Below, one piece after another: positions 51,499 to 62,304 of a DNA stretch of 64,000 nt; the stretch's first letter is position 1; the number at the start of each line of letters is the position of its first letter. The notes beneath the pieces were generated by a model, which made no database searches, was not told where the DNA came from, and was given only the letters and a program-made list of their open reading frames with translations. The stretch lies in NCBI RefSeq assembly GCF_034675905.1, contig NZ_JAUCCV010000003.1:1-64000 (forward strand), given 5' to 3'. Made by a program: the position numbers and the translations under genes. The DNA comes from Castellaniella sp034675905. Its GTDB lineage: Bacteria; Pseudomonadota; Gammaproteobacteria; Burkholderiales; Burkholderiaceae_B.

Positions 51499-54270
51499 AT
51501 GGATCCGATGTCCCGAGCCATTATAGAGCCCGCCTTGCACTGGTCCGGCACCTTGCGGCGCTACCTGGCTGCCCGCCCCGACGAGCAGGCCTCGCTGCTG
51601 GCTGACAGCGCCGAACCCCTGACCCGCAAGACGATCCAGTCCTGGTATGCCCAGGCGCTGGATCTGCCGCCCGAACAGGCGCCTGAGCGCCCTGCCCTGC
51701 AACGGGCCTTGCGCTGTCTGCGCCGGCGTGTCTTTCACACCTTGATGGTGCGCGACATCGCCAGCCTGGCGCCGCTGCATGAGGTCGTCGCCGCCATGTC
51801 GGCCTTGGCGGATCTGGCTGTCGGTCAAGCCTACGCCTGCGCCATGCGCACCCTGACGGAGACCCACGGCGTGCCGCGCCACCCCGATACCGGCGCCCCC
51901 CAGGACATGCTCATCCTGGGCATGGGCAAGCTGGGCGGCAAGGAACTGAACGTCTCGTCCGACATCGACCTGATCATGCTGTACGACGCAGAAGGCGAAA
52001 CCGATGGCCGACGGCGCATCAGCCATCACGAGTTCTATGGCAAGGTCTGCCGTCTGATGATGCCCATTCTGTCGGAGCTGGATGCCGACGGCTACGTCTT
52101 TCGCACCGACCTGCGGCTGCGTCCCGACGGTGACGGCGGGCCGCTGGCCTGGAGCCTGGCCGCCCTGGAAAACTACCTGGTATCCCAGGGGCGGGAATGG
52201 GAACGCTACGCCTGGCTCAAGGCTCGCCTGATCCCCTGCCCGCTGTTTGACGAAGCCGCCTTCACCGCCCAGGCGCAGGAACTGGAGTCCCTGCGCCGGC
52301 CCTTCGTCTACCGCAAATACTTCGATTTCGACACCCTGTCGTCCCTGCGCGGCCTGCGCGAGCGCATCCGCATGGACTGGCAGCGCCGCGCCCAGGCGCG
52401 CCACGGCGTAGATACGCGACACAATATCAAGCTGGGCGAAGGCGGCATCCGGGAAATCGAATTCGTCATCCAACTGAATCAGCTGATCCGGGCCGGACGG
52501 CAACCGTCCCTGCAACAACGCAATCTGCTGGCCGCTTTGCACAAGCAGCACCGCGCCGGCATCCTGGACGATACCCAGGCACGCGGACTGGAAGCCGCCT
52601 ACACCTACCTGCGGCGCGTCGAGCACCTGCTGCAATACCGCGAAGACGAACAGACCCACCTGCTGCCCCACGACCCCGCCGGGCTGGCGTCCCTGGCCCA
52701 AGCGCTGGGGCACCCGGACACAACCGCTTTCCAGGCCGTGCTGGAACAGCATCGGACCTATGTCTCTCAATGCTTTCAGGACGCCTTCCGCATTGCCGGC
52801 ATGGGCGCAGACGCGGCAGCCGAAACCCCGGCTCCCGCCCCTGCAGCAGAACCCGCCCCGGTCTCCGACGAACAGACACAGGAGATGCAGGCCCGCATTG
52901 ACGCCCTGCTGGACAGCCACCGCATCCAGAGTCTGCCGCGCACCAGCCAGCAGCGTCTGCAGACCCTGCTGCCGGGCCTGATGCAGGCGGCCACCCGGAC
53001 CGACGATCCGCCCGCCACCCTGCTGAGGCTGTTGAACCTGGTCGAGCACATCGCTCAGCGCAGCGCCTACCTGGCGCTGCTGGCCGAATATCCGGAAACC
53101 CTGGCGCGCGTGGCGCGCATCGTCAGCGCCAGCCCCTGGGCATCCCAGTACCTGAGCCGCTATCCGCTGCTGCTCGACAGCCTGATCGAATGGCGCAGCC
53201 TGATGCAGGCCCCGGATTTTCCCGCCCTGGCGGAACAGTTGTGCAGCGACCTGGATGCCTGCGTGCTGCCCGATGGCCAGCCCGACGTCGAACAGCAGAT
53301 GAACCTGATGCGCGATGTGCAGCACCAGGTCACGTTCCAGTTGCTGGCCCAGGATCTGGAAAATGTCATCAGCGTGGAAGGCCTGGCCGATCACCTGTCG
53401 GCCCTGGCCGATCTGATGCTGGCCGAGGCCATCCACCGGGTCTGGCCCCAAGTGCTGCCCCGCGAACGCCGCGCCGATCCCGGCGTGCCGCACTTTGCCA
53501 TCATTGCCTACGGCAAGCTGGGCGGCAAGGAAATCGGCTATGCATCCGACCTGGATCTGGTCTTTCTATACGATGACCCGGACCAGGACGCAGGCGAACG
53601 GTATGCCAAACTGGGCCGCCGGGTGGCCTCATGGTTGTCGACACTGACCTCATCCGGGCGCCTGTACGAAATCGACCTGCGCCTGCGCCCGGACGGCGAC
53701 GCCGGTCTGCTGGCTCTGCCGATCGACGCCTTTGAACACTATCAGCTGAACCAGGCCTGGCCCTGGGAACATCAGGCGCTGACCCGCGCCCGTTTCGTGG
53801 CAGGAGACGCGGCCATCGGCGCCCGATTTGAAGACATCCGCCAGCGTATCCTGCTGCTGCCCCGCGACCCGGACGCGCTGCGCCGCGAAGTCCTGTCGAT
53901 GCGCGACAAGATTTCCCAGGGGCACCCCAACCGCAGCGACGACTTCGACCTGAAGCACGACCGAGGCGGCATGGTGGACATCGAATTCATCACCCAGTTT
54001 CTGGTGCTGAGCCAATCGGGCGCCCACCCGGAACTGCTGGGCAATCTGGGCAATATCGCGCTGCTGGGCTTGGCCGCGCAGGCAGGGCTGATCCCAGGGC
54101 TGCTGGCGGCCGAGGTAGCCGACGCCTATCGGCTCTTTCGCCGCCGTCAGCATGCGCTGCGGCTGCAAGGGGCGGAAAAAGCCCGCGTGCCGGCGGCTGA
54201 ATTCACCCGTGAGCGCAATGCGGTACGTGGATTATGGAAGACGGTGCTGGAAGCAGCGCCCAGTGATTAA
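51499..54270 (+). CDS. glnE: Bifunctional glutamine synthetase adenylyltransferase/deadenylase
   Basis: A 923-residue protein with two nucleotidyltransferase domains. The N-terminal adenylyl-removing domain has GMGKLGGKELNVSSDIDL (about 141-158) and the C-terminal adenylyltransferase domain AYGKLGGKEIGYASDLDL (about 670-687). Each is followed by an ATase helical domain. The enzyme adjusts glutamine synthetase activity according to PII state, coupling to nitrogen status. Starts at 51499 or 51508 are both plausible. The gap to yhdP is 70 bases. Confidence 0.96.
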   Translation: MDPMSRAIIEPALHWSGTLRRYLAARPDEQASLLADSAEPLTRKTIQSWYAQALDLPPEQAPERPALQRALRCLRRRVFHTLMVRDIASLAPLHEVVAAMSALADLAVGQAYACAMRTLTETHGVPRHPDTGAPQDMLILGMGKLGGKELNVSSDIDLIMLYDAEGETDGRRRISHHEFYGKVCRLMMPILSELDADGYVFRTDLRLRPDGDGGPLAWSLAALENYLVSQGREWERYAWLKARLIPCPLFDEAAFTAQAQELESLRRPFVYRKYFDFDTLSSLRGLRERIRMDWQRRAQARHGVDTRHNIKLGEGGIREIEFVIQLNQLIRAGRQPSLQQRNLLAALHKQHRAGILDDTQARGLEAAYTYLRRVEHLLQYREDEQTHLLPHDPAGLASLAQALGHPDTTAFQAVLEQHRTYVSQCFQDAFRIAGMGADAAAETPAPAPAAEPAPVSDEQTQEMQARIDALLDSHRIQSLPRTSQQRLQTLLPGLMQAATRTDDPPATLLRLLNLVEHIAQRSAYLALLAEYPETLARVARIVSASPWASQYLSRYPLLLDSLIEWRSLMQAPDFPALAEQLCSDLDACVLPDGQPDVEQQMNLMRDVQHQVTFQLLAQDLENVISVEGLADHLSALADLMLAEAIHRVWPQVLPRERRADPGVPHFAIIAYGKLGGKEIGYASDLDLVFLYDDPDQDAGERYAKLGRRVASWLSTLTSSGRLYEIDLRLRPDGDAGLLALPIDAFEHYQLNQAWPWEHQALTRARFVAGDAAIGARFEDIRQRILLLPRDPDALRREVLSMRDKISQGHPNRSDDFDLKHDRGGMVDIEFITQFLVLSQSGAHPELLGNLGNIALLGLAAQAGLIPGLLAAEVADAYRLFRRRQHALRLQGAEKARVPAAEFTRERNAVRGLWKTVLEAAPSD

Positions 54271-54402
54271 CCGAAGCATCCATCGAACCGCGCCTCCGCG
54301 ACAAGATACTTTTTGTTGCTCAAGTAACGTCAAGAGCATCTGGACGCCCCTTCTCTCGCTCGCTATCCTGCCTTCAGTCATCAACCCGCACAGGAGTACA
54401 GC

Positions 54403-54651
54403 ATGGGCATCATCAGTATGATCGTCGTCGGCTTCATCATCGGCCTGATCGCCCGGGCCATCATGCCCGGCGATCAAAAACTGGGCATCATCATGACGAC
54501 GGTCCTGGGGGTCGTGGGGTCAGTCGTTGCAGGCTACCTGGGGGCCGCGCTGGGCCTGTATCAGGCAGGTCAAGGCGCCGGCTGGATCGGTTCCATCGTC
54601 GGCGCATTGATCGTGCTGTGGATCTATAGCCGGGTGGCCAAACGGGCGTGA
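54403..54651 (+). CDS. GlsB/YeaQ/YmgE family small membrane protein
   Basis: An 82-residue protein with three hydrophobic helices and the family signature GLIARAIMPGDQKLGIIMTTVLGVVGSVVAGYLG. This transglycosylase-associated protein family is linked to general stress response in several bacteria; molecular function is unknown. A good AGGAG precedes the start. A terminator directly follows, so it is a single-gene transcript. Confidence 0.9.
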   Translation: MGIISMIVVGFIIGLIARAIMPGDQKLGIIMTTVLGVVGSVVAGYLGAALGLYQAGQGAGWIGSIVGALIVLWIYSRVAKRA

Positions 54652-54657
54652 ACGCAG

Positions 54658-54692
54658 CGCCGGGCGATCGACAGTGACGCCCGGCGGTTTTC
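54658..54692 (+). terminator. Rho-independent terminator after the GlsB-like gene
   Basis: A perfect 9-bp stem (CGCCGGGCG 54658-54666 / CGCCCGGCG 54678-54686) with an 11-base loop is followed by GTTTTC. It lies between convergent genes and ends just before the clpB stop. Confidence 0.8.
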
Positions 54693-57284
<2,592 letters not shown>

Positions 57285-57327
57285 GGGTATTCCCTTATTG
57301 GGAGGGGGCCTGATGCCCCGATGGCGA

Positions 57328-57357
57328 ATAGATGCGGCCTGCGAGCCGATTTTCAAG
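57328..57357 (-). promoter_or_regulatory. Sigma-32-type heat-shock promoter of clpB
   Basis: On the minus strand CTTGAAA (57351-57357) is followed 13 bases later by CCGCATCTAT (57328-57337), close to the sigma-32 pattern CTTGAAA / CCCCATnT. The -10 ends 44 bases before the clpB ATG. Confidence 0.75.
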
Positions 57358-57531
57358 CCATGCGCGGCGTGCGCCGCCTGTCGATACGATACGCCTTACA
57401 CTTGCGCCAGATCAATATTTTAAGCAATAAATATTTGATTTATATGGGCTTTATGACATCCAGGGTAAACCCCATGATACAGTCCTGATGACCTGTTGAC
57501 AGGTCGTTTCGTATCCCCCGAAGAGACTGCC

Positions 57532-58686
57532 ATGACGTCACCCCAGGACTGGGACCCTCGCGCCCCCGAAGTGCTTGCCGACCCGATCGCCGCCTATGAC
57601 CGCATGCGTCAGCGCTGCCCGGTGGCCCACAGCGACTACCTGCACCATTCGGTCTTCCGCCACGCCGATGTGCTGCGCATCCTGATGGATCCGGAAACGT
57701 TCAGCAGCCAGGCCTCGCGCTACGTATCGGTGCCCAACAGCATGGACCCGCCGGAACACACGGCCTACCGCGCGGTGATCGAACCCTACTTCGGCCCAGA
57801 CCGTATGGCCGCATTCGAACCCGCCTGTCGCCGGATATGCGACGAACTGGTCGCCGCCCTGCCGCGCAACAGCAGCACGGAAATCATGTTCGGCCTGGCG
57901 CACCCCTTCGCCCTGCGCATGCAATGCTCGTTTCTGGGCTGGCCCGACAGCCTGCATGAACCCTTGCTGCAATGGATACACAAGAAAAATATCGCCACCC
58001 TGTCGGGCGACAGCCACGCCATCGCCGCCGTCGCCACGGAATTTGATCAGACCATCCGCGATCTGCTGAAAGTCCGCCGCCAGGCGGGCGCACAGGCGCC
58101 CGATGACGTCACCACCCGCCTGATGCGTGAAACCATCCAGGGCAAGCCCCTGAGCGAAGACGAGATCGTCAGCATCCTGCGCAACTGGACGGTGGGAGAA
58201 CTGGGCACCATGGCCTCCAGCGTCGGCATCATCGCCTCTTACCTGTCCACCCACCCCGAACTGCAGAGCCAGCTGCGCAGCGATCCGACCCTGGTCGGCG
58301 CCGCCAACGATGAAATCCTGCGCATCCACGCCCCCCTGATCGCCAACCGCCGCACCCCGACCTGTCCGGTGCGGGTCGGCAGCACCCAGATCCAGCCGGG
58401 CGAACGCCTGACGCTGATCTGGGCCTCGGCCAACCGGGACGAAGCCGTCTTCGGCGACCCGGACGAATTCCGGCTGGATCGGGATCCATCCCTGAATCTG
58501 CTGTACGGCGCAGGCATCCACGCCTGTCCAGGCGCGCCGCTGGCCCGCCTGGAACTCGAAGCCATGATCCAGGCTTTGCTGGCCGGCACCCGGTCGCTGG
58601 AACCCAGCGACGAACACCCGCCCATGCCGGCCATCTACCCGGCCAGCGGCTATCGACAGGCGATTCTGATGTTGCGCCACGACTGA
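57532..58686 (+). CDS. Cytochrome P450
   Basis: A 384-residue soluble class I-type P450. Heme-binding loop YGAGIHACPGAPLA with Cys332 as thiolate ligand, ExxR at E261-R264 (EILR), and I-helix around residues 218-235. The I-helix reads GELGTMASS: if T226 is the usual catalytic Thr, the preceding acidic residue of (A/G)Gx(D/E)T is Gly. No ferredoxin or ferredoxin reductase gene is next to it, so its redox partner and substrate are unknown. The start at 57532 lies within a good local context (GAAGAGACTGCC). Confidence 0.9.
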   Translation: MTSPQDWDPRAPEVLADPIAAYDRMRQRCPVAHSDYLHHSVFRHADVLRILMDPETFSSQASRYVSVPNSMDPPEHTAYRAVIEPYFGPDRMAAFEPACRRICDELVAALPRNSSTEIMFGLAHPFALRMQCSFLGWPDSLHEPLLQWIHKKNIATLSGDSHAIAAVATEFDQTIRDLLKVRRQAGAQAPDDVTTRLMRETIQGKPLSEDEIVSILRNWTVGELGTMASSVGIIASYLSTHPELQSQLRSDPTLVGAANDEILRIHAPLIANRRTPTCPVRVGSTQIQPGERLTLIWASANRDEAVFGDPDEFRLDRDPSLNLLYGAGIHACPGAPLARLELEAMIQALLAGTRSLEPSDEHPPMPAIYPASGYRQAILMLRHD

Positions 58687-58798
58687 TACCCCGGTATTCG
58701 TGGCCTGGATGGCACACGGCATGAGCTCATGACGGATTCTCATACCAAGCAGCAGTTATATCCGGCCCGGCAAGCTTACAATTCAAGCATGAACCATT

Positions 58799-58828
58799 CG
58801 GGGTAGCGTCTACCCCGGCTTTCCGGGG
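58799..58828 (+). promoter_or_regulatory. Two mutually exclusive hairpins in an mRNA leader
   Basis: CGGGGTAG (58799-58806) pairs with CTACCCCG (58810-58817). CCCCGG (58813-58818) can instead pair with CCGGGG (58823-58828). The two stems share bases 58813-58817, so only one can form. The second ends 11 bases before the ATG of the amidotransferase gene. The layout resembles a simple translation switch, but no known riboswitch is recognised. Confidence 0.4.
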
Positions 58829-58839
58829 ACCTGCTTGCC

Positions 58840-59670
58840 ATGTGTCAGCTATTGGGCATGAACTGCGCGACGCCGACGGACATCACATTTTCCTTCACGG
58901 GCTTTGCCGCGCGGGGCGGCGACACCGATCACCACGCCGATGGCTTCGGCATCGCCTTCTATGAAAACCGCGGATCCCGCTGTTTTCTGGACAATGCGCC
59001 CTGCTGCCGATCGCCCGTGGCCGATCTGATCAAACGCTACCCGATCAAATCGCGCAACGTCATCGCTCATATCCGCAAGGCGACCCAAGGGGATCTGGAA
59101 CTCGAAAACTGCCACCCTTTCGTACGCGAACGGTGGGGACGCCACTGGCTGTTCGCCCATAACGGCGACCTGAAGTCATTCCATCCCGCCTTGCGCGGCG
59201 ATTACCTGCCCATCGGCCAGACCGACAGCGAACGGGCGTTCTGTTTCATGATGGAAGGCCTGCGCACGCGCTTTGGCGCCCACGAGCCCGACGACCAGGA
59301 ACTCTTTGCCGCGGTGGCCGACATGACGGCGGAACTGACCTGCTACGGCGTCTTCAATTTCCTGCTGTCCAACGGACGCTGCATGATCGCGCATTGCTCC
59401 ACCCGGCTGACCTATATTGTGCGCGCCTGGCCCTTCCAGGAAGCCCACCTGGTCGACACCGACGTCGCCGTGGATTTCGCCAACGTCACCACGCACAGTG
59501 ACTGCGTGGCCGTCATCACCACCAAGCCGCTGACCGACAACGAGACCTGGACCGCATTGCGCCCGGGCGAATTGATGATGTTCATCGATGGCCGCCCGCA
59601 GCCCAGCGTGCAGATCGACATCCCCGAAGACGTCCAGCGGCGCAATCGGGAAAACCTGGCGTGCGCATGA
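58840..59670 (+). CDS. Class II glutamine amidotransferase (YafJ-like)
   Basis: A 276-residue Ntn-hydrolase-type protein: processing exposes Cys2 (MCQLLGMN) as nucleophile, as in YafJ. Conserved parts are HHADGFGIAFYEN, the HIRKATQG Arg-containing strand, and FAHNGDL. The family hydrolyses glutamine or a gamma-glutamyl bond; a synthetase partner domain is lacking and none is adjacent, so its acceptor is unknown. It starts 154 bases after the P450 gene behind a leader with two alternative hairpins. Confidence 0.9.
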   Translation: MCQLLGMNCATPTDITFSFTGFAARGGDTDHHADGFGIAFYENRGSRCFLDNAPCCRSPVADLIKRYPIKSRNVIAHIRKATQGDLELENCHPFVRERWGRHWLFAHNGDLKSFHPALRGDYLPIGQTDSERAFCFMMEGLRTRFGAHEPDDQELFAAVADMTAELTCYGVFNFLLSNGRCMIAHCSTRLTYIVRAWPFQEAHLVDTDVAVDFANVTTHSDCVAVITTKPLTDNETWTALRPGELMMFIDGRPQPSVQIDIPEDVQRRNRENLACA

Positions 59671-59727
59671 ACCCAGACGACTGACGGGGTCATGCACTCC
59701 GCCAGCCAGATATCCTATGATGACGCC

Positions 59728-59922
59728 ATGACTGATATTTCCGTGGACGACGACCCGCGTCCGATCGAACCCATCGAACCCGACCTGAACGAATGCTGCG
59801 GCAATGGCTGCTGTCCCTGCGTGTTCGACACCTACGCCGAAGAAAAGCGCAGCTGGCAACAGGCCCTGAAAGCCTGGGAACAGCGCCACTCGGACCAGAC
59901 GGAAGATACGGCCAAACCCTGA
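59728..59922 (+). CDS. Oxidoreductase-like domain small protein
   Basis: A 64-residue protein with the Cys-rich PF09791-type segment NECCGNGCCPCVFDTYAEE (five Cys within about ten residues), named after the N-terminus of some eukaryotic oxidoreductases. Whether the Cys cluster binds metal is not known. ATG at 59728 is the likely start; an in-frame ATG at 59692 is an alternative. It lies 57 bases after the amidotransferase on the same strand. Confidence 0.82.
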   Translation: MTDISVDDDPRPIEPIEPDLNECCGNGCCPCVFDTYAEEKRSWQQALKAWEQRHSDQTEDTAKP

Positions 59923-60079
59923 ACAGGATCAGCCGACGCGATTACCCCGCCACCTGCCCCCTCACCAGGGCCGCTAGAATGTCCGGGAACCCTTGCTGCG
60001 CATAGGGTTCCTGGCGGTTTTCAAGCACGGCGTTTCTATAATCTGACTTTCCGATTCATCTTTTCAGGAATGATGCACC

Positions 60080-60340
60080 GTGGCTTCCGACGCTATCCCC
60101 ATGTTTGCCGAAAACACCTACCCCCTCGATGCGCGGGGCATTGCCAAACGCTTCCGGCACGCCGCCATCTTTGGCGCCCTGTCGGCCCTGCAGCCGGGCG
60201 AAACCATGCGTTTCTGCAACGACCACGACCCCCTGCCGCTCCTGCAGCAGCTGAAAAACCACTTCGGCGAAAACATCCAGTTCGAATACCTGGCCCGTAA
60301 TCCAGGCGAAATCGTCATCGATTTCCATATCGTGCCCTGA
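60080..60340 (+). CDS. DUF2249 domain protein
   Basis: An 86-residue protein matching DUF2249, a TusA-like beta-alpha fold: LDARGIAKRFRHAAIFGALSALQPGETMRF, then NDHDPLPLLQQL. The family's His-Asp-Pro motif is present, but the N-terminal CPxP Cys of TusA is not. DUF2249 proteins often accompany denitrification or anaerobic genes; no such gene is adjacent except nrdD some 2 kb away. GTG at 60080 behind AGGAA is chosen; ATG at 60101 is possible. Confidence 0.82.
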   Translation: MASDAIPMFAENTYPLDARGIAKRFRHAAIFGALSALQPGETMRFCNDHDPLPLLQQLKNHFGENIQFEYLARNPGEIVIDFHIVP

Positions 60341-60364
60341 ACACGCGGCAAGCCGGCAGGCACG

Positions 60365-60389
60365 ACCACCCGTCCGGGTGGTTTTTTTT
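60365..60389 (+). terminator. Rho-independent terminator
   Basis: ACCACCC (60365-60371) pairs with GGGTGGT (60376-60382) around a 4-base loop, running into eight T. It ends the DUF2249 transcript just before the convergent SDR gene. Confidence 0.9.
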
Positions 60390-60391
60390 AT

Positions 60392-61105
60392 TCACCACGG
60401 GACAGTACGGCCCATGCGATCGAGATACTCCAGGCCCGGCTTTCCCCGCTTCGAGAGCAGCGTGTTCACGATGTCCGGCATGGCTTCCTCAGGACCGAGC
60501 GGCGCGTCCGGCCCTCCCAACGTGGTACGAATCCAGCCTGGAGCCAGCAACAGCAATGCGCGCGACTCTCCGGCGTGGCGAGCCGCGTAGCTGCGCATGT
60601 ATTGATTCAGGGCCGATTTGCTGCCGCGATAAACCTCGTGGCCGCCTTTTTCGTTATTCGCGATGCTCCCTTGCCCCGAAGACATGATGCCGATCAGGCC
60701 ATCGGCGGGTACCAGGTCTTGTAATGCTTCGATGACACGCATCGGGCTGAGAGCGTTCGTGACCATGAGGCGCACAAACTCTGCCGTGGAGACTTCCGAG
60801 ATGGTTTCGCCCTGGTTGTTATTTGCGGCGCCCGCGTTGACGAACAAAATATCAAAGCGGCGTCCGGATAGCCGGCCGCGCAGCGCCATGATCTGATCCG
60901 GCTCTGAAATATCGAGGTGTTCGATCTCAACACGGCCCACATATTCGTCGGCCAGATCGTGCAGCTGGGTTCGGGTGTTGTCGCGCACCGTACCGGCGAC
61001 ATTCCATCCCCTTTTCAGGCACTCCGCTGCCATCGCAAACCCTAGGCCGCGCGAAGCGCCAATGAGCAGAATGGCAGGGGCTTTATTGCTGCTTGAGCGG
61101 CTCAT
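60392..61105 (-). CDS. Short-chain dehydrogenase/reductase
   Basis: A 237-residue SDR with the cofactor loop GASRGLG (16-22), the NAG motif VNAGA (89-93), Ser142/Ser143 and the catalytic pair Y159 and K163 (YRGSK). Several C-terminal residues suit sniffer-like or clustered SDRs. Substrate unknown. ATG at 61105 follows AAGGAG. It is divergently paired with a LysR-type regulator that probably controls it. Codon choice in this pair looks less GC3-biased than the neighbours by eye. Confidence 0.9.
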   Translation of the reverse strand: MSRSSSNKAPAILLIGASRGLGFAMAAECLKRGWNVAGTVRDNTRTQLHDLADEYVGRVEIEHLDISEPDQIMALRGRLSGRRFDILFVNAGAANNNQGETISEVSTAEFVRLMVTNALSPMRVIEALQDLVPADGLIGIMSSGQGSIANNEKGGHEVYRGSKSALNQYMRSYAARHAGESRALLLLAPGWIRTTLGGPDAPLGPEEAMPDIVNTLLSKRGKPGLEYLDRMGRTVPW

Positions 61106-61172
61106 CAAGGCTCCTTGAGATTGGACATCCCTCATTCTGAGGGCGCAAAATGTATTGCACCAGACGCGTGTT

Positions 61173-61191
61173 ATGCAATGTGTGATTGCAT
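61173..61191. promoter_or_regulatory. LysR-type regulator binding palindrome
   Basis: ATGCAAT (61173-61179) and ATTGCAT (61185-61191) are exact inverted copies around GTGTG and include the LysR T-N11-A frame. A further ATTGCA half site is at 61154-61159. It lies in the 124-base gap between the divergent SDR and LysR genes, 38 bases from the LysR start. Confidence 0.72.
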
Positions 61192-61229
61192 AGAAATCAA
61201 CTAACAGGCAAATGCGAGGACTATTTGGC

Positions 61230-62147
61230 ATGAAGCACGTGGACCTGAATCTCCTCACTGCGCTGGATGTGCTGCTCAGCGAGTGCAGCGTGACCAGGGC
61301 GGCGCATCGACTCAACCTGAGTCCCTCTGCCATGAGCCGAACGCTTTCAAGGCTGCGAATAGCGACGGGAGATCAACTGCTCGTTCTCGCGGGCCGGACG
61401 CTGGTTCCAACACCGTATGCCGAACAACTCGGCGAGCACGTCCATGAACTTGCCCGGAACGCCAGGGCCATCCTTCAGCCTGCTCATCGTTCCCTGGACA
61501 TTGCCACACTGGAGCGGACGTTCACGATTCGTGCAAATGATGGCTTCGTCGAACTGCTCGGCGCATCGCTCATGGCGACCGTCACCCAAACAGCGCCCCA
61601 GATCCGTATCCATTTCGTATCGAAGCCCGACAAGGATGCACAGCCGCTGCGAGAGGGCATGATCGACTTGGAGGTTGGCGTGCTCGGAACCACCGCACCT
61701 GAACTGAGGACGCGGCTGCTGTTTCGGGATCGGTTCGTGGGCATTTGCCGAAGCGGGCATCCTTTTTTGAAGCAGGTGACTGCGAAACACTACGCCAGCT
61801 ATCAGCACGTGGTGGTGTCGCGCAAACGGCAACTCTCCGGCCCGGTAGACGACGCGTTGGGCCTGTTGGGTCTGCGCAGGACCATTGCCATGGTCGTGCC
61901 CACCTATGCAAACGCAATGCAGATCGCTCGCTACACGGATCTTCTCGGGCTCGTCCCGCATTCATGCGTTGGCCGTGACCTGCTGGGCGATCATGCGGGT
62001 AGTGCAGGTATTCAGCGCTTTGAACTGCCGGTACGAACGCCCGAGATCAAAGTTGCAGCCATTTGGCATCCTCGCCTCCATGCTGATCCCGCGCATCGTT
62101 GGCTGCGCGATACCATCTTTGCCATTTGCAAAAATACTGTCCCGTAG
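61230..62147 (+). CDS. LysR family transcriptional regulator
   Basis: A 305-residue regulator: N-terminal winged helix (MKHVDLNLLTALDVLL... with SVTRAAHRLNLSPSAMSRTLSRLR as recognition part, about residues 18-42) and a C-terminal periplasmic-binding-like effector domain. Similar to the NodD/LinR/PcpR-type group by the opening HVDLNLL and GDQLLV. ATG at 61230 follows GAGGA nine bases away; ATG at 61212 is less suited. Likely controls the SDR and itself via the palindrome between them. Confidence 0.9.
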   Translation: MKHVDLNLLTALDVLLSECSVTRAAHRLNLSPSAMSRTLSRLRIATGDQLLVLAGRTLVPTPYAEQLGEHVHELARNARAILQPAHRSLDIATLERTFTIRANDGFVELLGASLMATVTQTAPQIRIHFVSKPDKDAQPLREGMIDLEVGVLGTTAPELRTRLLFRDRFVGICRSGHPFLKQVTAKHYASYQHVVVSRKRQLSGPVDDALGLLGLRRTIAMVVPTYANAMQIARYTDLLGLVPHSCVGRDLLGDHAGSAGIQRFELPVRTPEIKVAAIWHPRLHADPAHRWLRDTIFAICKNTVP

Positions 62148-62243
62148 GGCAGCCATCACGGCACACGTTCGAAACAAGATGCAGACGGAAATCCGCTCAC
62201 ACTTAACTCAGGTCAAGCCTGCTGAAAAAATCCTGATTTACAC

Positions 62244-62272
62244 TTGATGGCACTATATGTTGTGTTTAATAT
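62244..62272 (+). promoter_or_regulatory. Candidate promoter of nrdD
   Basis: TTGATG (62244-62249) and TAATAT (62267-62272) are separated by exactly 17 bases; the predicted start is near 62279. The first NrdR-like box occupies the spacer, and the second begins about at the start point. Confidence 0.65.
62250..62265. promoter_or_regulatory. NrdR box 1
   Basis: A 16-bp site, GCACTATATGTTGTGT, matching the NrdR pattern acaCwAtATwTwGtgt at most positions. It fills the spacer of the nrdD promoter. Confidence 0.72.
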
Positions 62273-62280
62273 TCGTTAAA

Positions 62281-62296
62281 ACACAATATATAGAGG
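62281..62296. promoter_or_regulatory. NrdR box 2
   Basis: A 16-bp site, ACACAATATATAGAGG, with the left half of the NrdR pattern intact. It begins 31 bp after the start of box 1, the three-turn spacing usual for NrdR box pairs, and overlaps the nrdD ribosome site. Confidence 0.72.
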
Positions 62297-62304
62297 AATC
62301 CGGT

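Noticed and set aside
51493..53493. A 666-codon open frame on the minus strand across glnE
   Set aside because: A mirror of the glnE coding frame; glnE has both catalytic domains in order, and this frame has none.
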